A stretch of DNA of 64,000 nt from Trachythela sp. YZ-2020 (GCA_016169945.1 JADLSH010000367.1:2170001-2234000); one strand, 5' to 3'. Numbered from the stretch's first letter, positions 1 through 8,645 are shown. Numbers and translations are program-made. The notes: generated by a model from the sequence alone, not told the origin.

Positions 1-1214
1 TTGTTTTATTATTTATTTAAAAGATATAAAAGACATCCGCACCTGTGGGTTAAATTCTTCAAAATAATGACGAGTTCTTCTTGCCATTTGCACGGAATAT
101 GTGCTCTTTTCTTCCAAATATACGTAAAAGTTATTTCAGAGCCTTTGGTTGCTGTTTTGGGTTTTATTTAGTCATTATTTTCGTAAGTTTTAGTTCTTTT
201 AACCTCTTAATCTTCCTAGTAACTACGAGTGAACTGCAGAAACAGAAGTTGAAAAGATTGCGGTCTTCAACAAGTCTTTACGGTTTCTTATTTTTTAGTT
301 TCCTCACTGCAAAGTTCAGGCAGTGAAAACTCAGAGTCAGAGACAGTTCCGTTTCGACCTTTACTAAATGTTATGGCCGCGCTTAAAGTAACAGGTACGT
401 CCATGCCTATGTCTGCAACACTCATTCGAGGATAAGGTCAGTCCAGTCAGATCAGACGCTGAGACTGTATTCTGTAAATTCTCTGATGAATTTGATTGTC
501 AAATTGTTATCAACCTCCTGAAACACAAAGAACTGACTACTGAGCTAGTTTAATTTGAAACAATTTTGCAACGAGTGAACGTCTTGCACCTGTCACTGGC
601 TGTTGCAAGCCTCTTGCTTACATGACGAAGAAAGAAAATCATTTATTTATTGATGAATGTATTTATTTATACAATCCATTCACGTGAATTTATGATGCAA
701 ATATTAAACTAACGTTCATTATTTCTGCATTTTTATTAGTCGCTCAGTCAAAAAAGCCCTCAATTTGGAAAGGAAACAGACACGATGTAGAGTCACGTAC
801 AAGCTCTGAATTGTCGTTCATTTCTAAGAATGCGTTGGAACACACAACCAGGGAAGTTGACAATACATTAGGACTTGGAGCTTTCTAAAGAACTGCATGG
901 ACTTGTATTGGGGTCCAGTGTAGATAGTATTTTAAAATAGGTTGTCGTGGTTTCTGTCTGACGTTATTTCATAACTGGTAGACCCTATATATACAAGCCT
1001 TTATAATAGAAATGTAATATGTCTTTATAGTAAAAAACCTCATCTTGATCAACTTTCTCACTGTCAAAGCTGCCAGATATGATGTGACCAGATCGATGAA
1101 TAGCAAATTCGTTTACCTTTGTTTTTTGCTGCTAAAATTACCTCAGTGATAATTCTTAATTCGTCGTAGTTAAAGTTTGATAGGTAATCTATACTAGATG
1201 TAGTTAGATTAATC
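1..1214. other. Stretch without recognisable genes
   Basis: Only short open frames are seen, with no recognisable domain, repeat or RNA gene. The sequence is AT-rich and looks like ordinary intergenic DNA. Confidence 0.6.
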
Positions 1215-1600
1215 GGTTCTTTAAGAGGTTCTTGTGGTTCTCTTGGTTCTTGTGGTTCTCTTGGTTCTTGTGATTCTCTTGTGTTTCTTGTGGTTCTTTT
1301 GATTTTCTTGGTTCTTGTGGTTCTCGTGGTTCTCTTGGTTCTTGTGGTTCTATTGGTTCTTTTGATTCTCGTGTTTATCTTGGTTCTTGTGGTTCTCTTG
1401 GTTCTTGTGGTTCTTTTGATTCTCTTGGTTCTTGTGATTCTCTTGGTTCTTGTGGTTCTCTTGGTTCTTGTGGTTCTTGTGGTTCTTTTGATTCTCGTGG
1501 TTCTCTTGGTTCTTGTGGTTCTCTTGGTTCTTGTGGTTCTTTTCATTCTCGTGGTTCTCTTGGTTCTTGTGGTACTTTTGATTCTCGTGGTTCTCGTGGT
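1215..1600. repeat. Minisatellite, 18-bp unit of GGTTCTTGT / GGTTCTCTT type
   Basis: A tandem array of two alternating 9-bp half-units (GGTTCTTGT and GGTTCTCTT, with GATT variants). Because the unit length is a multiple of three and stop-free, several frames stay open on both strands: Thr-Arg/Lys repeats and Asn/His-rich repeats on the minus strand, Leu-Val repeats on the plus strand. These are by-products of the array, not support for a gene. Confidence 0.9.
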
Positions 1601-1693
1601 TCCTGTGGCACCAAAAATACAAATGGAAAAAGGCAGTATGCCCAGAATATAAACATTTGTTATAAAACACATCTTTTCTTGAGCATTTGTATT

Positions 1694-1743
1694 TTGGCCG
1701 CCATGTTGGATGGCAGGTGGATGCCATCCAACATGGCCGCCAA
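1694..1743. repeat. Near-perfect inverted repeat with YY1-like motif in each arm
   Basis: Two 21-bp arms (1694-1714 and 1723-1743) are separated by 8 bp and differ only near the outer ends. Each arm contains GCCGCCATGTTGG or its complement, which resembles the CCGCCATNTTG site of the YY1 zinc-finger factor. It could form a cruciform or be a paired binding site. Confidence 0.7.
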
Positions 1744-1744
1744 A

Positions 1745-2302
1745 AAAACAAACGCTTGTCCTTACCCGTTTAAAACGCTAACTCGAAAATCCTGTCCTTT
1801 CTCGGCTTTTCGACTGCTTTCTCTTCTTATTGACTTTAGTAAATGAAAGTCCTCTAAAACATTTTCACTTATCTTGTTTTGGAGACTTAATATTTGTCTG
1901 AATTAATATGTCCGACTCCAGCGTACAATTTTGAAAAAGGTTTTCATATAAATTCCAAAAATAAAATGCCAAATAGCAGTTATTTTTCTGACGTATGCAT
2001 ATAAAAATAAAATCGTTGTCTTAGCCAATCATGTTGCTAGTTACCAGTTTTCTCTCGGCTTTAACTCGCGCATGCGCATAATTTAAAAAACCGTCCATGA
2101 AAAACCTCTTCGCGCCGGCTCGGGAATGACATACCAAACATGTTTAACAGCCAGCTTGATAGGTTGCATGCACGATTTTAGAATTTAGTCACGTGATGGT
2201 GCAAAACTTCTATTGTAGTTTAGTAAACTCGCGAGTCTCGTTTAAGGGGGTCCAATACAAAAAAAATTCTATCTTTTATTACTATTGAATCTCTACTGTA
2301 AT
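1745..2302. other. Stretch without recognisable genes
   Basis: No convincing coding frame, repeat or RNA gene is seen between the short inverted repeat and the next transposon. Confidence 0.5.
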
Positions 2303-2310
2303 GTTGTTAG

Positions 2311-3028
2311 CAGTGTGACCAGATTTGGTAATTTTAATTACTTTTGGTAATTTTTGGGACTTTTTTAGTAATTAAATATTTTTAGTAATTTTTTGGGAAA
2401 TTTAGTAATCTGTTGGTAATTAGATAAAAGATGAATTTCTCAAAATTTACCAATTGTTTTGTATGAACACTGTCACAGAAAATAGTGTCCTCGTCAATGC
2501 TATTTAGGCACAGGCAGGAGGCAGCTAAGGCAGCTCAGCCTGCTCAGGTGCCTGTCTCAACTCCTGAGACCTGCGCCTGGACAGGGGAAACGACGTTTTT
2601 GCAACAAGCATCACACATGCGAAACGTGAAATTTGGCAAACAGAAATTCTCAAATGTTTCTGCAACAATGCTTTCTATTTTGTCCAAAGCAGGGGCAGCG
2701 GAGCTGTTTGGGTATTGGGGGGGCCAAAGGTCTCGAAAAATTATGGACATCTGAAAGCGAACAGCCCTTTTGCCCCCCCCCCCCAGCTCTGCAGCCTCCG
2801 CCGCCCCTGGCCCAAAGCCTGAAATCTTGGGCCGGTTAATAAATTATAGGAGCGATATGGATAATGATATTTATACTCATTATACTCGCTAAGCATTATG
2901 GTAGTTTAATGCAACACTGATTTATGAGCTGTTTTGGGAGTGTGCAACTTTTAGTAATTTTTTTCTGGATTTAGTAATTTTTCGCAGGCATTTTTAGTAA
3001 TTGGTCCTGAAAAAATCTGGTCACACTG
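2311..3028. mobile_element. Non-autonomous hAT-type element, 718 bp
   Basis: The ends are inverted repeats starting CAGTGTGACCAGATTT (right end AAATCTGGTCACACTG). They are flanked by a perfect 8-bp target duplication GTTGTTAG at 2303-2310 and 3029-3036. An 8-bp duplication with ends starting CAG is typical of the hAT superfamily. The subterminal DNA is full of TTTAGTAATT motifs, which could be transposase-binding repeats. The middle (about 2480-2840) is GC-richer, has open frames on both strands and looks like captured sequence, but no transposase domain is recognised. Confidence 0.88.
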
Positions 3029-3036
3029 GTTGTTAG

Positions 3037-4590
3037 GCTCAACACTCTGACAAAAAAATATGTTGCTGCAAAACATTGTTGCCATGGTTACCGAGATAAA
3101 GCAACCCCTGTGGTGAAATTCATGCAATTTTATAAACACAATAACTAAATAAGCATTAATGATAAAATTCTGGAATAACTTTTATTTACTAGCAAATAAC
3201 ATTGTCTAGGGGTTGAACTAAAACAATCAACATTGAAGCATTATCACCAGTTTTACAGGTCAAAAAGTGGAAAGGCATTTGACGACTTGCATGGAAACTG
3301 TCGCCACTTCAAAACTATTGAACATAACTCAATTCTTTTAGTTCACGACCTAGAGCTTGATATGATGAGTCTATGCTGAAAATTTCATCAAGATAGCTTC
3401 AATACCTCTTCAGATATCCTGCGCGCAATAATGGAATCGCTAATTTTTGCTTATTCGAGAAAAATGCATTTAAAGTTCAATGTTCGGTTTATGAACATGA
3501 TGGTCACATTAAGGTGGTCTTATACATTGAAAAATATTTTTCCTAAATTAATACTGGCTGACACAAAATCACTCACTGTTAGTACAATTTGTGGATTAGT
3601 GTTACAATTTTTAGTGATAGATAGTTCATTATAGTTTATATATTCGGTATATAAATGTGCCCATATAGATATTTGGAAATTATCTAAAAGTTATATTTGT
3701 ATATGCCAGTTTAAATAAACAACATATTTGCAAGTGTATGCGCCTTATATTGGAAACCTTTTATTTACTTATATTATACGCACAAATGAAAAATTCGACA
3801 TGGAGCTCCCCTATATTTTCATATGGAGCTCCCTTATATTTTAATATCCAAATGAAAAATTCGACATGAAGCTCCCCTATATTTTCAAATGCTAACAAAA
3901 TATACGTTAATGACTAATTCGGGGTCGAAATCACATAGCCAAACACATCCTAAACGGGAGAGGTAGGCATATATATCATGAAAATGCCATGCTAGATTTT
4001 TTCAAAAATCTTTAACACGCACTATTTCAACACCTAAGTTTGGTTCCCAGCTGTGACCTCCGCCGTTGCCGTCTTTAAAAAGACACCAATGTTTAACCCT
4101 TCGGTTCTTTGAAAGGTTATGGCAGATCGACTTTCGTCGGACTTTACATGATGTCCTCAATCAGTCGTAGCCTTGAAGTGGAACCGTAATTATAGAAAAT
4201 ATAGCATGAAAACAATTTGCTTTCACGCCATTATAACGCCTCTCCCGACTCCCGCCTAAATATAACCGAATTGTACTTGGTGTAATTTGAAATAAAATCG
4301 TTTAAAATCACTATATAGCTACGGAGGGGTAGGTGGGTACTCATTTGGAGAAAAAAACTTTTTCGTAAATGCTACAATGCTCGCGATTTTCCAATAACAT
4401 ATCGTTGCTATGGTGGTTGCTACGGGACAAAATTTCAAACAACCTGCTATTTTCCCCTATTTATCCATTTTACGCCAAACAAATACAAAAATTAACACCA
4501 GAAAACGAAAAAGGGATCATTAATGATGCATAATATGGCTAATTTCAAAATAGGATTTTCTTTTAAAATTTGGTATTGGACCACCTTAAT
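3037..4590. other. Stretch without recognisable genes
   Basis: No supported gene. The only structure noted is the pair of 37-bp direct repeats near 3784-3886. Confidence 0.5.
3784..3886. repeat. 37-bp direct repeat pair with a partial third copy
   Basis: A 37-bp unit beginning AAATGAAAAATTCGACATG and containing AGCTCCCCTATATTTTC occurs at 3784-3820 and 3850-3886 with one difference. The part GGAGCTCCCTTATATTTT is repeated between them. Confidence 0.8.
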
Positions 4591-4598
4591 ATAGCCTG

Positions 4599-4927
4599 CA
4601 GTGGCGTAACTCCTATGAGCTCTACCCGGTAAGAGCCGGGGGCACCAAGGCGATCGGGCTTCCAGGGGGGGGCACCCTGAACTGAGTTGTCCGGGGGCCA
4701 AACAAATTGTAAATTTTGTTATGTTAAAATGTCGTTTTCTGACCATCAGAATTCTGTAAAATCTTCCCCCAAAGGACCAGGAAATGGAATTTCAGAGACT
4801 CTAGATTTAATCTACATTGCCCCCCGGACCCCCCGAGCTTGTGCCTTCGGCATTCGTACTAGAGGGGCCTTGATATAACGTTACGCCACTTGAACCGGGG
4901 GCACCCTGATATAACGTTACGCCACTG
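4599..4927. mobile_element. Short hAT-type MITE, 329 bp
   Basis: Inverted ends CAGTGGCGTAAC / GTTACGCCACTG are flanked by a perfect 8-bp duplication ATAGCCTG (4591-4598 and 4928-4935). A second copy of the right terminal motif (ATAACGTTACGCCACT) lies just inside at about 4874-4889, so the right end has been duplicated in tandem. The G-rich interior has no transposase. Confidence 0.88.
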
Positions 4928-5247
4928 ATAGCCTGCGTTGCGACCGTTTCGTTTCGAATAAAACACCTGCAAAATATATTATTCATTAACCGTACAAACC
5001 TTTAGCACAGTAATTGACACTGTTTTGATTTTGTAGCTTGCTAAACGACCAACAATCAAAATCCATGTACTGTAATGATTGAAGTGTCGCATTAGCAGCA
5101 TGCTAAATATCATGCGATCAAAATGATCATATCTACTCATAAATCATAATGATTCACATACTGCCTTGTTTGTGGGTTGCTAAAAGACCAGTCAAAATCC
5201 ATGTTCTATACACGCGCTTTTATAGTACATAAGTCTATAAGTCCATC

Positions 5248-5462
5248 AGTAGCTTATCAGGCCTATACAGCGAGTAATTAGTATTCATACGCCTGGAAGT
5301 AAGAATAATAATGAGATGACGTAACATAAAGCGTTGCGTAACATAAAGCGTTGCGTAACATAAAGCGTTGCGTAACGTTTAAATACTAATAGCGTTGCGT
5401 AACATAAAGCGTTGCGTAACATAAAGCGTTGCGTAACGTTTAAATACTAATAGCGTTGCGTT
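5248..5462 (+). repeat. Polinton left terminal inverted repeat
   Basis: About 95 bp of unique terminal sequence is followed by tandem copies of a 17-bp unit, GCGTTGCGTAACATAAA, interrupted twice by CGTTTAAATACTAATA. It matches the right terminus in inverse orientation. Confidence 0.93.
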
Positions 5463-5579
5463 AGGTTTGTTTAAAAGGGGATGTAGATAATAACATTAGG
5501 TAACGTAACCCTAGGTGACGCAACCCTAGTAAGAGGTGTGAAAAAGTTTCGCACGACGCTGTACGGAATGTTTGTTGTC

Positions 5580-5619
5580 GAGAAATAAATAACAGCAGAG
5601 AGTTTTGTGTTTTGATTTT
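5580..5619 (-). repeat. 40-bp module shared with the 3' side of the gene at 22435-22722
   Basis: Read on the minus strand, this stretch lies about 20 bp after the stop of the RING-like gene. It matches 22751-22790 on the plus strand at 39 of 40 positions. In the sense direction it contains TTATTTATTTC, like an AU-rich 3'UTR element. Both copies lie just after a stop codon, so a 3'-end or RNA-stability function is a reasonable inference. Confidence 0.8.
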
Positions 5620-5640
5620 ATTTAAATTACACACAACAAT

Positions 5641-5892
5641 TTAAGCCGATGTCCTCGCCCATGTCTTAAAACAGTCACAGTGAACGAGGTGCCCACAGCA
5701 TGATGTTTTGGTAGTGAAGAGTTCGTTATCCTTGACAATTTCGAAACAAAAGTGACAGACCTCTTTCTCGGTGTTATCTTGCCCTCGTTCTTCTTCCTCC
5801 CACTCTCGAACTGTGGAAAGTATTCCAAACAGAGATAGTATTTCTGATGAGAGTGCGTAGTTCGGTTCCGGCAGAACTCCGATAGATTCCAT
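5641..5892 (-). CDS. Small RING-like zinc-binding protein of the Polinton
   Basis: An 83-residue protein with an acidic middle (EWEEEERGQD) followed by a zinc-binding pattern: CHFC near residue 46, then CCGHLVHCDC near residue 68. The spacing of Cys and His resembles a short RING finger, the fold of many E3 ubiquitin ligases; small RING proteins are common viral accessory proteins. The frame begins at an ATG and ends 178 bp inside the left terminal repeat, transcribed towards the terminus. The second metal-binding half is compact, so a non-RING zinc ribbon is possible. I infer a ubiquitin-related role only from the motif. Confidence 0.6.
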   Translation of the reverse strand: MESIGVLPEPNYALSSEILSLFGILSTVREWEEEERGQDNTEKEVCHFCFEIVKDNELFTTKTSCCGHLVHCDCFKTWARTSA

Positions 5893-5963
5893 CGTGTAGT
5901 TAGTGATACATTACCATAGGTGTCGGTATTTATGGGGGTAGGTGTCGCGCGCAAGAGGGCACA

Positions 5964-6062
5964 CACACTGGAGAAAGACCTTATGAATGTGATATCTGTC
6001 ACAAACGATTTTCTTAAGCCCATCGTCTAACAGAACATAAATGCACACATACGCGTTCATAA
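5964..6062 (+). pseudogene. Remnant of a C2H2 zinc finger with linker
   Basis: In one plus-strand frame, the TGERPYE-type linker typical of Kruppel-like proteins is followed by a finger with exact C-X2-C-X12-H-X3-H spacing. A TAA stop occupies the sixth position of the X12 segment, at 6015-6017, and a second stop ends the frame. Tandem C2H2 proteins are cellular transcription factors, so this is probably a captured host fragment just upstream of the RING-like gene. One finger remains and it cannot be translated through as it stands. Confidence 0.75.
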
Positions 6063-6446
6063 CAGGAATATCGCCCATTGAAAAACAGTATCTTTTTTAT
6101 ATGTTCTGACATTTTAGAACAGAATACTGTTTTTAAGAACAAAATGTTATTGCTATGATTACGCCAGTGATTGAAAGGCATAGATTAATGACACATATAG
6201 TAAACAGATAAAGGAGGCTCTTTTCAGAGATAAAACAATAACACACATAGTAGACTGATAAAGGAAGCTCTTTTCAGATATAAAACATTTATTAAAATAA
6301 TATTTATGCACAACAATTTATGTACAGAAACTTTTATATACAACGAAAAGATATTGTCATTGACAAGTTGTGCGCATATAGCATGCGAAAAATGTATGTT
6401 AAATAAACATTTTTAAATGTGTGTGAATAATAAAGTGTGAGTGTTA
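6063..6446. other. Gene-free stretch with a hairpin and a 46-bp direct repeat
   Basis: It contains a hairpin at about 6081-6135 (arms AAAAACAGTAT / ATACTGTTTTT, with inner arms GTTCT / AGAAC). It also has two 46-bp direct repeats, 6191-6236 and 6241-6286, each including GATAAAGGARGCTCTTTTCAG. It is the 3' side of the basic-region protein gene. Confidence 0.7.
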
Positions 6447-6857
6447 CTAGAGTGAAATGCCCAAATAATCGTCTAACCATGTTAGCGAGTCTGTAGCCGT
6501 AGGTGTGTCCTCTCGACCCAAATCTATAGATATGTCTTGTAGATCTAAGTCAGTGTACAGCGTTTCCAGTAGTGAGGGTTCAGCTGGAGGTAGGGTTTGA
6601 AACGTAGCTGGAGATGTGGTTTGGGAGGTGGAGACAACTTGGAGATGGCTATACTGTGATGGTGGTGTGTTTTGATGGAAAGGTTCGGGCACTGTCCGAG
6701 GGACTGTGTCTTGACTGACTTGACTGGCTTTGAATTCAGCAACTACGTCTTTGTGGTGCTCGGACATAAATGTATAGAAGGCCCTCAACTCAGCAAGCTC
6801 TTCTTTCCTTCTTTCTCTAAATCTTTTCTGCCGGTTGGATACCTTTTTCCTATCCAT
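6447..6857 (-). CDS. Small basic-region (bZIP-like) protein with acidic tail
   Basis: The ATG at 6857 gives 136 residues. Residues 2-20 (DRKKVSNRQKRFRERRKEE) have the composition and N-x-x-K/R-F-R-E-R-R pattern of a bZIP DNA-binding basic region. They are followed by a short helix without a full leucine zipper. The middle is rich in Ser, Thr, Pro and Gln, and the C-terminus is acidic and hydrophobic (DLDLQDISIDL, then LTWLDDYL), like an activation domain. I infer a nuclear transcription activator, possibly of the element's own genes. The frame is open for 42 more residues upstream, but that part is Arg-poor and overlaps likely promoter DNA. I do not recognise a named family. Confidence 0.6.
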   Translation of the reverse strand: MDRKKVSNRQKRFRERRKEELAELRAFYTFMSEHHKDVVAEFKASQVSQDTVPRTVPEPFHQNTPPSQYSHLQVVSTSQTTSPATFQTLPPAEPSLLETLYTDLDLQDISIDLGREDTPTATDSLTWLDDYLGISL

Positions 6858-6897
6858 TTTGACTTGCTTGCTTGTGTGAACAAAAATTCGCGCTCTT

Positions 6898-6990
6898 TTA
6901 TGATCAAGGTCAAGGTCACTGACCAAAGTCAAGGTGAAGATCGCACGTGATACCGCACGTGATTTCGTTTCACCATACATCACGTAAGCA
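6898..6990. promoter_or_regulatory. Candidate control region between the divergent bZIP-like and GRF genes
   Basis: It contains TCAAGGTCA (a nuclear-receptor monomer-type site), AGGTCA-C-TGACC (an inverted pair with 1-bp spacing) and two direct copies of GCACGTGAT with the E-box CACGTG, all within about 70 bp. Sites are called by eye and binding is inferred. Confidence 0.4.
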
Positions 6991-7058
6991 TGAACCGCTG
7001 TACATAAGGTTTATCATCACTAAAAAAGGAATAACAACATGGCGTGCGCACTGTGGAG

Positions 7059-7065
7059 TATAAAA
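7059..7065 (+). promoter_or_regulatory. TATA box of the GRF zinc-finger gene
   Basis: TATAAAA lies 93 bp before the ATG at 7158. A start site about 30 bp downstream would fall at the beginning of the 5' module at 7088-7142. Confidence 0.6.
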
Positions 7066-7087
7066 CAGATCGGTAAATATTGCTTTG

Positions 7088-7142
7088 GGTATTGTTTACG
7101 CGGCTTTCACGGAGAGAACATTGCTGAATATATCTGTTGTGA
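7088..7142 (+). promoter_or_regulatory. 5' module shared with the PolB leader
   Basis: About 55 bp ending 15 bp before the GRF-gene ATG closely matches 27923-27977 on the minus strand, upstream of PolB. The shared core includes CTTTCACRGAGAGAACATTG followed by ATATAT and TTGTGA. Its position just downstream of the TATA box suggests a transcribed leader or initiator element common to the two genes. Confidence 0.75.
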
Positions 7143-7157
7143 GATTTAGGTTGAACG

Positions 7158-7730
7158 ATGAAGTGTTTGCACGGAGAACCTGCTGCCTATTCCACAACAA
7201 GTAATGGATCCTTTTGGTTTTGTGGTCAAAACCCTACCTGCAATTTCTTCTGTGCGGAAGATGAAGGCTACATGTATGAAAAAGCCATAACAGCTTGGAG
7301 ATGTACGGAGCAGCCTCATCCTCGGTGCGATGAACATCATAAGCTTGCAAAAATGCGTGTGGTCAAAGATTTGATGAAAGAGAGTTACGGAAGACCGTTT
7401 TTCGTGTGTTCTGACAAAAAGAGTTCATGTTCATTTTGGGTATGGGGTGATGTGTTACCGGCAACGAGACCGACTTGTCATCACAGACTCCCGTGTGCAT
7501 CCCGAAAAGTCAAAAAAGAAGGTGTCAACAAGGATCGTATGTTTTTCTGTTGTCCTAACGTCAAGGAAAACTCATGTCGATATTTTGAATGGGCTCCCGA
7601 AGAAGAAGGTTTGCTGCAACCTGTAAACTTCACTATGCCTGGACCAGTACAAGGCCGAGAAGAAGAGAACTATTTTAAAAATTGCTTTGATGATTTAACA
7701 CGTAGTTTTCAGAACATGAACATTAATTAG
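7158..7730 (+). CDS. Triple GRF-type zinc-finger protein
   Basis: 190 residues with three consecutive GRF-like modules, each with a C/H pair, an aromatic-rich strand and a distal C-x-F-x-W/F end. Module 1 spans about residues 3-32 (C3, H5, C22, C28), module 2 about 57-97 (ending CSFWVWGD), and module 3 about 107-146 (ending CRYFEWAPE). GRF fingers bind single-stranded DNA in cellular enzymes such as NEIL3, APE2 and TOP3A. Here they make up almost the whole protein, so a role in binding single-stranded DNA during protein-primed replication is a reasonable inference. The leader is shared with PolB, supporting co-expression. A TATA box lies upstream and AATAAA follows the stop. Confidence 0.8.
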   Translation: MKCLHGEPAAYSTTSNGSFWFCGQNPTCNFFCAEDEGYMYEKAITAWRCTEQPHPRCDEHHKLAKMRVVKDLMKESYGRPFFVCSDKKSSCSFWVWGDVLPATRPTCHHRLPCASRKVKKEGVNKDRMFFCCPNVKENSCRYFEWAPEEEGLLQPVNFTMPGPVQGREEENYFKNCFDDLTRSFQNMNIN

Positions 7731-7791
7731 AACATTAATTAACTTCAGAACATTATTCTGTCTAGATTTACATCTATTTGTATTTTATGGT

Positions 7792-7799
7792 TATAAATA
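7792..7799 (+). promoter_or_regulatory. TATA box of the Bcl-2-like gene
   Basis: TATAAATA starts 55 bp before the ATG at 7847. It overlaps the AATAAA that probably serves the preceding GRF gene. Confidence 0.55.
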
Positions 7800-7846
7800 A
7801 ATACGTTGTTTACTTTCTGTATTCATTCTGTCTTTGACTGTGCAGT

Positions 7847-8209
7847 ATGGAAGTGATTTTGGATGAGCTTCAGAAAAATAACGTTGACATTGACATGAAA
7901 ACGTTATCGCATCATATAAATATTTGTCTTGAACATCACAAAACACTGTATGAACAAATGGCAACGCGTGTTTATTCCTGTGATCTAACTACGCTTTTTC
8001 ACGAAACGAATGTTATCAATTTTGGTCGTGCCATAGCTTACCTAACAATGGTTTATGTGATGAATGACTCTTGCTCCGAACACGTTACGCGTAGAGCTGT
8101 ACGACTAGTTGCATCAGTTTTAAAAACCATTGATTTCACAAAGTTCAAGATCGAAGAAAGTTTTTTCCGCAAAATGATTTCTTTCGCTAAACGCATATTT
8201 TCGCTATAA
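7847..8209 (+). CDS. Small helical protein, possible Bcl-2 homologue
   Basis: 120 residues, predicted almost entirely helical. Residues 57-71 (INFGRAIAYLTMVYV) match the BH1 signature of Bcl-2 proteins (N-W-G-R followed by a hydrophobic helix), with Phe replacing Trp. Length and helix distribution fit a compact viral Bcl-2. A clear BH2 motif and a C-terminal membrane anchor are not visible. Viral Bcl-2 proteins block mitochondrial cell death, and homologues occur in several animal DNA viruses. The assignment rests on one motif plus size and should be treated as provisional. The stop codon overlaps the TATA box of the ATPase gene. Confidence 0.5.
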   Translation: MEVILDELQKNNVDIDMKTLSHHINICLEHHKTLYEQMATRVYSCDLTTLFHETNVINFGRAIAYLTMVYVMNDSCSEHVTRRAVRLVASVLKTIDFTKFKIEESFFRKMISFAKRIFSL

Positions 8210-8211
8210 AG
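8205..8211 (+). promoter_or_regulatory. TATA box of the ATPase gene
   Basis: TATAAAG overlaps the stop codon of the Bcl-2-like gene and lies 57 bp before the ATPase ATG at 8262. Confidence 0.55.
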
Positions 8212-8261
8212 TACAGGGGCCTATGAAATAAAACTTATTATGTTGTTTGCTTGTGGACACG

Positions 8262-8529
8262 ATGGATGTGAGATTTAAAACACCTGCAAACTTTTATATT
8301 TGTGGACAAAGCCAGAGTGGGAAATCACATATAGTTCGTTCTATGCTACATCATATGGAAGAATTGTTTTATCCTGTTCCGACCAAAGTGATTTACTGTT
8401 ATGGAGAATATCAAAAAGAATTTGACGAGTTATCGAACGTTGAATTGATGGAAGGTTTTCCGAGCGATTTATACGATATGACCGATGGGTGTGAAAACTC
8501 TCTAGTCATACTGGATGATTTGAAGGCCT
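8262..8529 (+). pseudogene. Packaging ATPase (FtsK/HerA type), 5' segment, interrupted
   Basis: The first ATG at 8262 begins a protein with Walker A GQSQSGKS at residues 15-22 and Walker B SLVILDDL near residues 80-87. Both fit the A32-like genome-packaging ATPase of Polintons, which translocates DNA into the capsid. An alternative TTG at 8247 gives five extra residues and is unlikely. The frame is broken immediately after Walker B by a 7.2 kb transposon. This segment (268 nt) and the distal segment from 15717 (374 nt) sum to a multiple of three, so nothing else appears to have shifted. At 213 codons in total the gene has the usual family length. Confidence 0.9.
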
Positions 8530-8645
8530 GCTCTGGGATCTTAACTCGCCTTAAATCGCCTTAAATCGCCCTAACTCGCGGATAAAAATTGGCAACGATT
8601 CTCTTAAATCGCTTAAACTCGCACTAAATCGCCTAAACTCGCCAA

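Noticed and set aside
1064..1672. Long minus-strand open frame encoding Thr-Arg-Thr-Lys repeats
   Set aside because: It is the direct result of the minisatellite; overlapping frames on both strands are equally open and there is no domain or start context.
5322..5462. CRISPR-like array in the Polinton terminus
   Set aside because: The units are contiguous tandem repeats without variable spacers and are part of an inverted terminal repeat in an animal genome.
5622..6023. 133-residue minus-strand frame overlapping the RING-like gene
   Set aside because: It reads the RING-like gene in another frame and crosses the antisense of the zinc-finger remnant; no recognisable content.
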